DNA of 7,118 nucleotides from Chloroflexota bacterium (GCA_012798275.1 JAAZNO010000231.1:1-7118), one strand, 5' to 3'. Numbered from the stretch's first letter, positions 1 through 5,909 are shown. The notes: generated by a model from the letters alone, not told the origin. Made by a program: numbers and translations.

Positions 1-51
1 GAAACCGGCGAGGAAGAAGCCTTCGAGGACGAGGAAAGCGAGATGTCTTAG
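1..51 (+). CDS. C-terminal end of a convergent gene (partial)
   Basis: Frame 1 of the plus strand is open from the window edge to a TAG at 49-51. It reads ETGEEEAFEDEESEMS, a strongly acidic tail. Only 16 residues are visible, so neither family nor function can be named. It could also be a chance open frame, but the acidic, low-complexity composition is typical of real C-terminal tails and the frame ends just before the convergent ECF gene. The gap between the two stop codons is only 43 bases, and I see no clear terminator hairpin in it. Confidence 0.45.
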   Translation, partial: ETGEEEAFEDEESEMS

Positions 52-94
52 AGAGCTGGCGCCTTCACGTTCACACGTGCTCACGCGCGCGGTT

Positions 95-2824
95 TTATCC
101 CTCTCGCGCAGGCGACGAGGAGCGCCGTAGCACGTCCCCCACGGTGAGCCAGCCCTGCTCCGGGAAGAGCTGCGCGATCTGCGGCGTGAAGGCCGCACGC
201 GCGCGTAACACTGTCGACGGGGCGCCCGCCAGCGTCACCGCGCCGTCTTCCAGCAGCGCCACACGGTCGGCGAATTGCACCGCCCATTCCACGTCGTGCG
301 TCACCAGCAGCACCGCGCGCCCGCGCGCGCACCAGCCGCGCAACAGCTCGCCCAACGCCACCTTGAGCGCCATGTCCAACCCGCGCGTCGGCTCGTCGAG
401 CAGCAACACCTCCGGCTCGACGACCGCGATCGCCCCCAACGCCACCCGCTGACGCTCGCCCACCGAAAGGTCGCGCGGATAGGTCTCCGCATGAGCGGTC
501 AGCCCCAACCGCGCCAGCAACGACGCCACGCGCCCATCCTCCAGGCCGTGATTGCGCAACGTCACCTCAAGTTCCTCCCGCACCGTCTCGGCAAAGAGCA
601 GCAGATCCGGCTCCTGCGGGAGATAGCCGAGGCGACGGCAGCGCGTGGGCAAATCCCAGCCGGTGATCTCCTCCTCCCGCAGCCACAGGCGCCCTTCCTG
701 CAAGGGCAGCGCGCCGACGACCGCCTTGAGCAGCGTCGTCTTCCCCGCCCCGTTGGGACCGATCAGCGTGAGGAGCTCCCCTTCCCCCAAAGTGAGCGTC
801 ACCCCCTGCAAAATCGTCCGTCCGTTATAGGCCGCCCGCAACGCCTCCAGACGCAGCAGCGGCGCCGGCTCAGGGGAACGGAGCTCTGCCGGCGCGGCCG
901 GCGCGAGAGAGGACGCCGCGCCTCCCTCCGCGAACCGCGACCGCGCCTCCGCCACGCTCAACGCCGGGGGCGACCATCCCAGCGCCGCGCTCAATGCCAC
1001 GATCGGCGGCGGCGAGGGCAGCCTTGTCGCCGCGGCGTGAGGCTCCGCCCGCCAGAGCGTCCCATCCCCCGGCAGAAAGAACACTTCCGTCGCCAGCGGC
1101 AACACCCGCTCCAGGCGATGCTCGGTCAGCACAATCGTCATCCCCTGCGCGTGCAGCTGCTGCAAAAACGCGAGCAGTTCCCCGGCCCCCTGCGGATCGA
1201 GCTGGCTCAGCGGCTCATCCAGCAGCAGGATGGGTGGCTGCAGCGCGAGCGCCGCCGCCAGCGCCACCCGTTGTCGTTCGCCGCCGGAGAGCTGCGCCAG
1301 GGGACGCTCTCGCAGGTGCGCCGCGCCCACACGGGCCAATGCCGCCTCCACCCGCGCCGCGAGCGCCCCAGGCTCGCCGCTGTGTTCCAGCGAGAACGCC
1401 ACTTCATCCTCCACCCGATCCGCCACAAAACCCGCCTCCGGATTTTGGACGACGAAACCGACCTGTCGCGCCATCACGCGCGGGCCGGCGCGCAGCGCGT
1501 CTACCTCGCCGACGAGCACCCGTCCGCCGATACGTCCGCCAGTCGCCTGCGGCACCAGGCCGTTGATGCAGCGCAGCAGCGTGCTCTTCCCCACCCCGGA
1601 AGGGCCGGTCACCAGCACAAACGCGCCCGGCTCGATAGCGCAGTGGATCTCGCGCAGCAGCGGGGCAGGCATCTCAGGATAGGCGAAGGTGACGCCCTCG
1701 AAGAGAATTCGCGGGGGCAACCCCACCCGGGGCGGGAGGGTTGCCGAGGGCGCGTCCGACGGGTGAGTGCGCCTCACGCCATCAGGCCGCGTGAAGGCCG
1801 GCAGAGCCAGCAACAGCAACGCGAGCCCGGCCCAGGGGGAAAACGGCGGCGCGGTCGGACGCGGGTACACCTCATAGGCAAGCGTCTGCGGCGCGAAGAG
1901 CAACAGTCCACCCCACAGCGCCAGCGCCGCGAGCGCCCCGCCCAGCATCAGCCACGCAGCGTGGGTGAGACGGGGTCCCGCAAGCGACGCGGTCCGGTTC
2001 CTGCCGCGACCGACGCCCCGCACCCCCCACGCGATCGCCGCGACGCCCGCCGCCATCAACGCGCCGCTGACCCAGGCGGGCCATTGCAGCAGGGCGCCGC
2101 CGCTTCCCGTCAGCAGCAAGAGCAGCGCCACAACGAACGCCGCCGCCGCGCGCCGGGAGCCCCCTCCCCGCCAGGAGGTGAAACCGCGCGCCTCCATCGT
2201 CTCTGCCAGCTGCAGGGCGCGTTCCAGCGCGGTGATCAACAATGGCAACAGCAGAGGCAGCAGATCGCGCAGGCCCTTCACGCGATGGCCGCGCACCGCC
2301 TGCGCCTGCCGGATCTCCTCCAACGTCTCCCGACTCTGCGGCAGAAACGCCAGCGCCACCGAGAGCACCAATCCCGCCTCGTAAAGCGCGGGCGGGGTCA
2401 GGCGCACGAGATCGCGCGGCGAGAGGCGTGACATGAGCAGGCCAAACGCGCTGAGGATGAGCGCCAGCGCCAGGCCGTTGAGCGCGCCGTAGAGCGCCGA
2501 CTCCAGCGTGTACGGTCCGCCGATAAGGAACCACGTTCCCGGGAGGGCGAACAAGACGGTACTACCCACATGCACGGTGAGGAAATTCCAGAGGAGCCCC
2601 AGGCCTATCATGGTGAGGAAAAGACGTCGCGAGAGCCGCTGCGCGTGCGCTTCGGCAGTGGCCCACAGCACGGCTCCCAGCAACACCAGATACAGCGGGT
2701 TGCGGGTGGTGTAGCTCACCACGAGGAACGCCAGCGCCCAGAGCAACCAGGGGACCGGCGCGCTGCGGCTCGATCCTTGTGAGGACGGAGATTCACCCAT
2801 GGGTTCAACGGACCTCGAATTCAT
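95..2824 (-). CDS. ECF transporter energy-coupling module: EcfT-EcfA-EcfA single-chain fusion
   Basis: This 909-residue protein joins the three parts of an energy-coupling-factor module normally made as separate chains. Residues about 25-345 are an EcfT/CbiQ-type membrane domain with roughly eight or nine hydrophobic segments. It has the two Ala-Arg-Gly-type coupling motifs, AVRGHR (176-181) and EARGF (211-215). The first ABC ATPase (about 372-600) has Walker A GPSGVGKST (407-415), Q-loop Gln460, signature LSGGERQ (512-518), Walker B ILLLDEP (532-538) and H-loop His569. A Pro/Ala-rich linker (about 601-652) leads to the second ATPase, with Walker A GPNGAGKTT (689-697), Gln737, signature LSVGERQ (786-792), Walker B VLLLDEP (806-812) and His843. 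Both sites therefore look competent. An in-frame TGA lies three codons upstream of Met1. No strong ribosome site precedes Met1, and Met9 (base 2800) is an alternative start. It is last in the riboswitch-led operon, 486 bases after the beta-domain gene. Cobalt or nickel transport is the usual alternative for CbiQ-like proteins, but the context favours cobalamin. Confidence 0.93.
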   Translation of the reverse strand: MNSRSVEPMGESPSSQGSSRSAPVPWLLWALAFLVVSYTTRNPLYLVLLGAVLWATAEAHAQRLSRRLFLTMIGLGLLWNFLTVHVGSTVLFALPGTWFLIGGPYTLESALYGALNGLALALILSAFGLLMSRLSPRDLVRLTPPALYEAGLVLSVALAFLPQSRETLEEIRQAQAVRGHRVKGLRDLLPLLLPLLITALERALQLAETMEARGFTSWRGGGSRRAAAAFVVALLLLLTGSGGALLQWPAWVSGALMAAGVAAIAWGVRGVGRGRNRTASLAGPRLTHAAWLMLGGALAALALWGGLLLFAPQTLAYEVYPRPTAPPFSPWAGLALLLLALPAFTRPDGVRRTHPSDAPSATLPPRVGLPPRILFEGVTFAYPEMPAPLLREIHCAIEPGAFVLVTGPSGVGKSTLLRCINGLVPQATGGRIGGRVLVGEVDALRAGPRVMARQVGFVVQNPEAGFVADRVEDEVAFSLEHSGEPGALAARVEAALARVGAAHLRERPLAQLSGGERQRVALAAALALQPPILLLDEPLSQLDPQGAGELLAFLQQLHAQGMTIVLTEHRLERVLPLATEVFFLPGDGTLWRAEPHAAATRLPSPPPIVALSAALGWSPPALSVAEARSRFAEGGAASSLAPAAPAELRSPEPAPLLRLEALRAAYNGRTILQGVTLTLGEGELLTLIGPNGAGKTTLLKAVVGALPLQEGRLWLREEEITGWDLPTRCRRLGYLPQEPDLLLFAETVREELEVTLRNHGLEDGRVASLLARLGLTAHAETYPRDLSVGERQRVALGAIAVVEPEVLLLDEPTRGLDMALKVALGELLRGWCARGRAVLLVTHDVEWAVQFADRVALLEDGAVTLAGAPSTVLRARAAFTPQIAQLFPEQGWLTVGDVLRRSSSPAREG

Positions 2825-2948
2825 GGCAAATCAAAGATGGCCTTGCTACCCTACATTTTGAAAACAGGACGCAGATTCACGCCGAAGAACGCCGCTAATT
2901 TTTTAGAGTCTTTCGTGCTCGCCCGCGTCCCCTACGGGTCTTGTAGAG
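2825..2948. other. Intergenic stretch before the ECF gene
   Basis: No gene is supported here. It is the leader immediately upstream of the minus-strand ECF fusion. Around 2868-2900 it has an AT-richer stretch (AGGACGCAGATTCACGCCGA and on) that looks like a decayed dispersed repeat, but no second copy exists in this window to prove that. I do not see a convincing promoter or ribosome site for the ECF gene, so read-through from the genes upstream is the simplest assumption. Confidence 0.4.
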
Positions 2949-3248
2949 GTAACTGTTCAGCCACTGATTAAAAAACGGAAGATTTCCTGGTGCCTGCTGA
3001 AGATTGAAAATCAACTTTTGCTCCCTATCCCCTGCCCCTTTTCCCCGCGTTATGTGGGGGAAAGGGGCACTTTTTTATGGGGCTTTGCAGGCAGGCTGCG
3101 CCCGCCTGCAAAGCCCCTTTATTTTTTTCTTTCCCTCCCCGACGGCGCCTACGCCTTCGGGGAGGGGGCAGGGAGAGGAGCAAAAGCTACAGCTTACAAA
3201 GGTTCATCCATCGCCGTCTGGCTACCTGGCGCCAGGCTGAACAGTTAC
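2949..3248. repeat. Hairpin-rich repeat element, copy A (MITE-like, 14-bp perfect terminal inverted repeats)
   Basis: This 300-base non-coding element ends in perfect 14-bp inverted repeats, GTAACTGTTCAGCC at 2949-2962 and its complement at 3235-3248. Inside are three strong hairpins: 3034-3046 with 3056-3068, 3079-3092 with 3104-3117 (14 perfect pairs), and 3133-3142 with 3157-3166 (10 perfect pairs plus an inner GGCG/CGCC). A second copy, in the same orientation, lies at about 5563-5850. The two share a 33-base identical tail (3180-3212 and 5785-5817). Bases 3001-3040 differ from 5611-5650 at only two positions. Hairpins 1 and 2 are followed by T runs on the plus strand, so they resemble terminators only for plus-strand transcripts. 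No transposase is present. A non-autonomous mobile element is plausible but unproven, because a convincing target duplication is lacking. Confidence 0.8.
3079..3130 (+). terminator. Terminator-like hairpin in repeat A (plus-strand polarity)
   Basis: A perfect 14-bp stem (GGGGCTTTGCAGGC and its complement) with an 11-base loop is followed on the plus strand by TTTATTTTTTTC. This is the form of a strong rho-independent terminator, but only for plus-strand RNA, and no plus-strand gene feeds it here. For the minus-strand operon the 3' side is ATAAAAAAG, with no U run. It may block antisense transcription or simply be part of the repeat's structure. Confidence 0.5.
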
Positions 3249-3310
3249 TTGTACGGTAAAGAAAAGACGGTAAAAGTCAAAGTTTCCGTCCACATGGCAG
3301 CCCAGTCCTC

Positions 3311-3955
3311 TCATCTGCGGCGGGCGCGGCGGACGAGGACGGTCCCCAACAGGATGAGGAGAAGCACCGCGAACAGGCCGTAGCCGATGAAGGCCTCAGC
3401 TCTGGCCGGGGCGGGAGTTGCCGTCGGCTGAGGCAAGGCTGCCGGCGTCTCCAACGGGAGCGGCGTCTCCGCGGGAGCGGGCGTAGCGGTTGGAGCGGGA
3501 GCGCAGATCTCCGCCAGGTTGAGGGTCGGGGGGGCTGTCGCGCCATCGCCCCAGACCCAGGCATCCACATCCCCATTGGCGATGGGCCAGCTATCGGCGC
3601 CGCGGGCGGAATAGCGCCACGTGCCGTCCGTCTCGCGGTGAAAATATGACCAGTAGCGACACGGGGTAGCCTTGCACTGACAGAAGCAATCCGTCGCCGG
3701 GCAACCGAGCTCGCCGATGCTGCAGATAGCGGTGCCGCCGCCCGCGCGCACCGTCAACGCGACGCCGGCCCGCTCCAGGAGGGAGAGTCCCGTGAGCGCC
3801 GGTTCGGTGAAGGTGATGCAGTACGTGGCGACGACGCCATTTTCGCCGACGATGATCAGGCCTGCCTGCTGCGGCGTCGGCGCCTGTGCCGAGGCGGCGC
3901 CTGGCAGGCACAGGAACATCAGCAGGACCAACGTCAGCAAAAGGGAGCGTCGCAT
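3311..3955 (-). CDS. Secreted, membrane-anchored transcobalamin-like beta-domain protein (DUF4430-type)
   Basis: This 214-residue protein has a signal peptide (MRRSLLLTLVLL..., cleavage likely after Ala23 in ASA-QA) and a globular domain at about 32-147. A Pro/Ala/Thr linker (152-186), one membrane helix (about 188-208) and a basic tail RRARRR follow, so the domain should sit outside the cell, anchored by its C-terminus. The domain fits the family named for the C-terminal domain of transcobalamin and intrinsic factor (DUF4430). It has the LSLLERAGV helix (57-65), the aromatic strand YWSYFH (101-106), WRYSARGA (113-120) and a final GDVDAWVWG (128-136). Between helix and strand is a Cys-rich insert (Cys78, 85, 90, 92, 94, 99). 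An AAGGAG ribosome site sits six bases before the ATG. In human B12 carriers this domain closes over the cobalamin held by the alpha barrel. The gene next to it encodes such a barrel, so B12 binding is the inferred role. Confidence 0.8.
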   Translation of the reverse strand: MRRSLLLTLVLLMFLCLPGAASAQAPTPQQAGLIIVGENGVVATYCITFTEPALTGLSLLERAGVALTVRAGGGTAICSIGELGCPATDCFCQCKATPCRYWSYFHRETDGTWRYSARGADSWPIANGDVDAWVWGDGATAPPTLNLAEICAPAPTATPAPAETPLPLETPAALPQPTATPAPARAEAFIGYGLFAVLLLILLGTVLVRRARRR

Positions 3956-3960
3956 GGGTG

Positions 3961-3967
3961 GCTCCTT
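3961..3967 (-). promoter_or_regulatory. Ribosome binding site of the beta-domain gene
   Basis: The minus strand reads AAGGAGC, then CACCC, then ATG at 3955-3953. The strong Shine-Dalgarno match with about six bases of spacing fixes this start, and the signal peptide begins directly at this Met. Confidence 0.8.
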
Positions 3968-3978
3968 CGAAAATAGAG

Positions 3979-4041
3979 ATCAGCGAGTCAGCAGTCAGCG
4001 AATCAGCGAAAAAGCGAATAAGCGGAAAGGCGAATCTGTGA
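3979..4041. repeat. Degenerate 8-bp tandem repeat in the beta gene's leader
   Basis: About eight units follow each other: ATCAGCGA, GTCAGCA (one base short), GTCAGCGA, ATCAGCGA, AAAAGCGA, ATAAGCGG, AAAGGCGA, ATCTGTGA. The consensus is roughly ATCAGCGA, decaying away from the gene. It ends about 11 bases upstream of the ribosome site. A slippage-prone simple repeat or a spaced protein-binding array are both possible. Confidence 0.65.
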
Positions 4042-4102
4042 ACTTTAGAATCACTTGCCTGGTAAAGGGTGCGCGAACTTCAGGCCGCTCTCAGGCCGCC
4101 CC

Positions 4103-4193
4103 GGAATGAATTCCAGGGCTGACACGCCCCTAAACAACGCGCTGCAGCGCGGTTGGCTCGTGTCAGGCCGGGGATGGAATCTCCAGCCAAACC
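4103..4193. repeat. Repeat element C, copy 1
   Basis: This short GC-rich element shares its order of blocks with copy 2 at about 5424-5519: an AATTCC start, a GGGCTG block, CCT-AAACAACGCGCT, a CAGCGCG/TTGGCTC arm, TGTCAGGC and a GGGGAT segment. The middle forms a hairpin (CAAC and GCGCT pairing with AGCGC and GTTG around a one-base bulge). Both copies point the same way and flank the alpha-barrel gene. No coding capacity is seen. Confidence 0.65.
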
Positions 4194-4209
4194 GATCACA
4201 TTTTCTGAA

Positions 4210-4246
4210 TTTGCGCTGCGCGCAGCGCAAACTAAAGTTTGCGGTA
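4210..4246. repeat. Perfect 22-bp palindrome overlapping a second hairpin
   Basis: Bases 4210-4231 are a perfect palindrome with half-site TTTGCGCTGCG. Its right half is shared with a second hairpin, CGCAAAC (4226-4232) and GTTTGCG (4237-4243) around a TAAA loop, so the two structures are mutually exclusive. The sequence TAAAGTTTGCGGTA (4233-4246) is repeated exactly at 4257-4270, where it overlaps the last codons and stop of the alpha-barrel gene. No U run follows on the minus strand, so it is not an evident intrinsic terminator. Confidence 0.7.
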
Positions 4247-4255
4247 CATCGAAAA

Positions 4256-5362
4256 TTAAAGTTTGCGGTAGCTGTCACGGCGAAGGAGAAGGCCGCTACC
4301 CAGCAAGGCCGCGCCGGCCAACACCAGGAGATACCCTACCTCCATCGCGGGGCCGCCCGACGTCGGCAACAACGGTGCGGGAGCGGCCGCCGGCGTGCTC
4401 TCCAGGGGAAGCGCCGCGCTGGAAATCAAGACGCCCCCGGGCGCGGCGAGATCCACCAGCGTCATGCCGCTGAGCGCCTGCACCGCCTGCGCGGTCGCCA
4501 GGACGTTGGCGCCAGGCATCGCCAGCTGCCAGTTATAGCCGCCGCTTTCGGCGTCCCACAGCGCCAGGAGCGCGTCCACCGGCGACGCTCCCTGCGGCGC
4601 CCAAGCGACAGGATCCTCGCCCAGCGCGACGAGCGCCTGCAGGACTAGCGCCGTCGAATTGGCGTCGGTGTCGGTGCCATACGGCGAGGGCTTCTGCCAG
4701 GGGAAACCACCGTCATCGTTCTGGGCCACCTCAAAATAGCCGAGGGCCTTCTGTGCCGCCGCCGTCTCACCCGCGGCAACAAGCGCCTGCGCCGCCAGCG
4801 ACGTGGTGTTGGTATCCGCCGCCTCCTCGCCCCCCAGCATCGCCCACGAGCCATTGTCCTGTTGCTCCTCAAGCAGCAGGGTGACGGCGGTCTCTGGCAG
4901 AGGCTCGCCCGCGTTGTGCAGCGCGAGCAGGGCATAGGCATGCGCATACAGCGACTCGCCGAAGCGCCCCGTGGTTTTGTCCTGTGTGGCCAACAGTGCC
5001 TTGACGAGGTCTTTCCCGCCGATCGCGCGCGGATCCGCCCCCAAGGCCCGCGCCAGCATCACCGCCCGGCTCAGGCTCGCTGCGTCGGTCACCGCGCCGG
5101 CCTGCACCTGCGCCTCCAGGTACGCCAGCGGCGAGGGGTCCTCGAATCGTTCACCTGCCGCCGCGAAGGCCAAAACCACCTCCGTCGTCGCTCCCAGGTC
5201 GGAACCGGCGCTAAAGCCGCTGGTGAAACCGCCGTCCTGCTGCTGATTGGTCAGCAGCCACGCGAGGGCGCGCTCCAGCTGTGGGTACTCCGCCGCTTGC
5301 GCCGGCGCTCCCCAGCCCAACAACAACGCCATCACCACGATCAAACCTATCACCTTGCGCAT
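4256..5362 (-). CDS. Secreted, membrane-anchored alpha/alpha-barrel protein (prenyltransferase/squalene-cyclase-like repeats), probable cobalamin binder
   Basis: This 368-residue protein starts at the Met of MRKVIGLIVV, a typical signal peptide (cleavage near residue 23, AQA-AE), six bases after AAGGAGGAG on the minus strand. An in-frame ATG 16 codons earlier would put charged residues before the signal peptide and lacks this site. The mature part carries repeated alpha-helix pairs with turn motifs QQQDGGF, QDKTTGRFGE, QQDNGSW, QNDDGGF and WDAESGGYNW, as in squalene-cyclase-type alpha/alpha barrels. A Pro/Ala linker leads to LPTSG (332-336), a membrane helix (about 343-360) and a basic tail, similar to a cell-wall sorting signal. 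The same barrel fold forms the N-terminal cobalamin-binding domain of transcobalamin and intrinsic factor. The adjacent beta-domain gene and the upstream cobalamin riboswitch make that role more likely than enzymatic cyclase activity. No secreted terpene cyclase would be expected here. Confidence 0.85.
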   Translation of the reverse strand: MRKVIGLIVVMALLLGWGAPAQAAEYPQLERALAWLLTNQQQDGGFTSGFSAGSDLGATTEVVLAFAAAGERFEDPSPLAYLEAQVQAGAVTDAASLSRAVMLARALGADPRAIGGKDLVKALLATQDKTTGRFGESLYAHAYALLALHNAGEPLPETAVTLLLEEQQDNGSWAMLGGEEAADTNTTSLAAQALVAAGETAAAQKALGYFEVAQNDDGGFPWQKPSPYGTDTDANSTALVLQALVALGEDPVAWAPQGASPVDALLALWDAESGGYNWQLAMPGANVLATAQAVQALSGMTLVDLAAPGGVLISSAALPLESTPAAAPAPLLPTSGGPAMEVGYLLVLAGAALLGSGLLLRRDSYRKL

Positions 5363-5372
5363 GGCAATCTCC
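5363..5372 (-). promoter_or_regulatory. Ribosome site that decides the alpha-barrel gene start
   Basis: On the minus strand AAGGAGGAG is followed by ATTGCC and ATG. This near-consensus site selects the start at 5362 over the in-frame ATG at 5410. Confidence 0.8.
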
Positions 5373-5423
5373 TCCTTACAAAAATGGCCCCGAATGAACC
5401 CGAATTTCACGAATAAGATTAGA

Positions 5424-5519
5424 AATTCCTGGCCCCCGGGGCTGCTACGTCCTCAAACAACGCGCTTCAGCGCGTTGGGCTCATGTCAGGCGGGGGATTC
5501 CATCCCCCGGCCGACCCGT
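5424..5519. repeat. Repeat element C, copy 2
   Basis: This is the second copy of the element at 4103-4193, in the same orientation. It contains two clean hairpins: CAACGCGC / GCGCGTTG around TTCA (5458-5477) and GGGGGAT / ATCCCCC (5492-5508). The AAACAACGCGCT-CAGCGCG core and TGTCAGGC block are shared with copy 1, which has the weaker, bulged version of the first hairpin. It lies in the untranslated leader of the operon. Confidence 0.65.
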
Positions 5520-5562
5520 GAGCCGTCGCCGTCGCTGCTCACGGGCTATGGCTCACATGGCG

Positions 5563-5850
5563 ACTGTTCAGCTAGTGACTAAAAACGCAAGATTTCCTGG
5601 CGACTGCCGAAGATTGAGAATCAACTTTTGCCCCCTATCCCCTGCCCCTTTCCCCCGCGCGCGGGGGAAAGGGCACTTTTTTTGTAAGGTTTTGCAGGCG
5701 GGCGTAGCCCGTCTGCAAAACCCTCTTATTTTTTCTTCCTCTCCCCAACGGCACAGGCGCCGTTGGGGAGGGGTTGGGGGAGGGGCAAAAGCTACAGCTT
5801 ACAAAGGTTCATCCATCACCGTCGAGCTACCTGACGCCAGGCTGAACTAT
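5563..5850. repeat. Hairpin-rich repeat element, copy B
   Basis: This copy of the 2949-3248 element has the same orientation and the same order of three hairpins: 5646-5658 with 5661-5673, 5688-5703 with 5707-5722, and 5741-5752 with 5759-5770. Its terminal repeats are decayed: only GTTCAGC (5566-5572) and GCTGAAC (5841-5847) still match. Stem bases differ from copy A but remain paired. Hairpin 2 has GGTTTT/AAAACC where A has GGGGCTTT/AAAGCCCC, and hairpin 3 is extended to 12 pairs with CCCCAACGGC/GCCGTTGGGG. It sits between the riboswitch terminator and the first binder gene, so it would be transcribed as part of the leader. Confidence 0.8.
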
Positions 5851-5909
5851 GACCGCACATTTTCTTTTTTGGATGATGTGCGCCAGCACCTGGCGTCTCC
5901 TACGACAAC

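Larger units (their letters stand above)
3956..4255. other. Gap between the two binder genes
   Basis: There is no gene in these 300 bases. They contain, from the beta gene outward, its ribosome site (3961-3967), an 8-bp degenerate tandem array (3979-4041), a 9-bp direct repeat TCAGGCCGC (4080-4088 and 4091-4099), repeat C copy 1 (about 4103-4193), and a palindrome-hairpin cluster (4210-4246) just after the alpha gene's stop. I see no intrinsic terminator for minus-strand transcripts, so co-transcription of the two binder genes is possible. Confidence 0.6.

Noticed and set aside
275..2431. A 718-codon open frame on the plus strand, antisense to the ECF fusion
   Set aside because: It lies opposite clear ABC and EcfT motifs, is an Arg/Gln/Pro-rich translation typical of the antisense of GC-rich genes, and shows no domain.
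95..2824. Assignment of the ECF fusion to cobalt or nickel transport (CbiMNQO-type)
   Set aside because: No CbiM/CbiN partner is present, and the upstream genes and riboswitch point to cobalamin. Cobalt import remains possible in principle because cobalamin riboswitches can also control cobalt transporters.
3034..3166. Hairpins of element A as terminator between the beta gene and the ECF gene
   Set aside because: On the minus strand none of the stems is followed by a U run. The T runs are on the plus strand only.
2941..3253. TTGTA on both sides of element A (2941-2945 and 3249-3253) as a target-site duplication
   Set aside because: The left copy is three bases away from the inverted repeat while the right one abuts it, and copy B shows nothing comparable. 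Too short to claim an insertion event.
3018..3383. Plus-strand open frames running through repeats A and B, with a similar LSPAPFPR start in both
   Set aside because: The frames follow hairpin repeat DNA, diverge by frame after the first hairpin, and the base changes preserve stems rather than amino acids. No ribosome site.
3979..4041. CRISPR-like array
   Set aside because: Units are about 8 bp with no spacers, so it is a simple degenerate tandem repeat.
4256..5362. Squalene or terpene cyclase enzyme
   Set aside because: The protein is exported and anchored, about half the usual length of squalene-hopene cyclases, and sits in a B12-regulated operon. The repeats reflect the shared alpha/alpha-barrel fold.
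5363..5410. Longer start for the alpha-barrel protein at 5410
   Set aside because: It would put a charged 16-residue extension before a standard signal peptide, while a near-perfect ribosome site sits just before the start at 5362.
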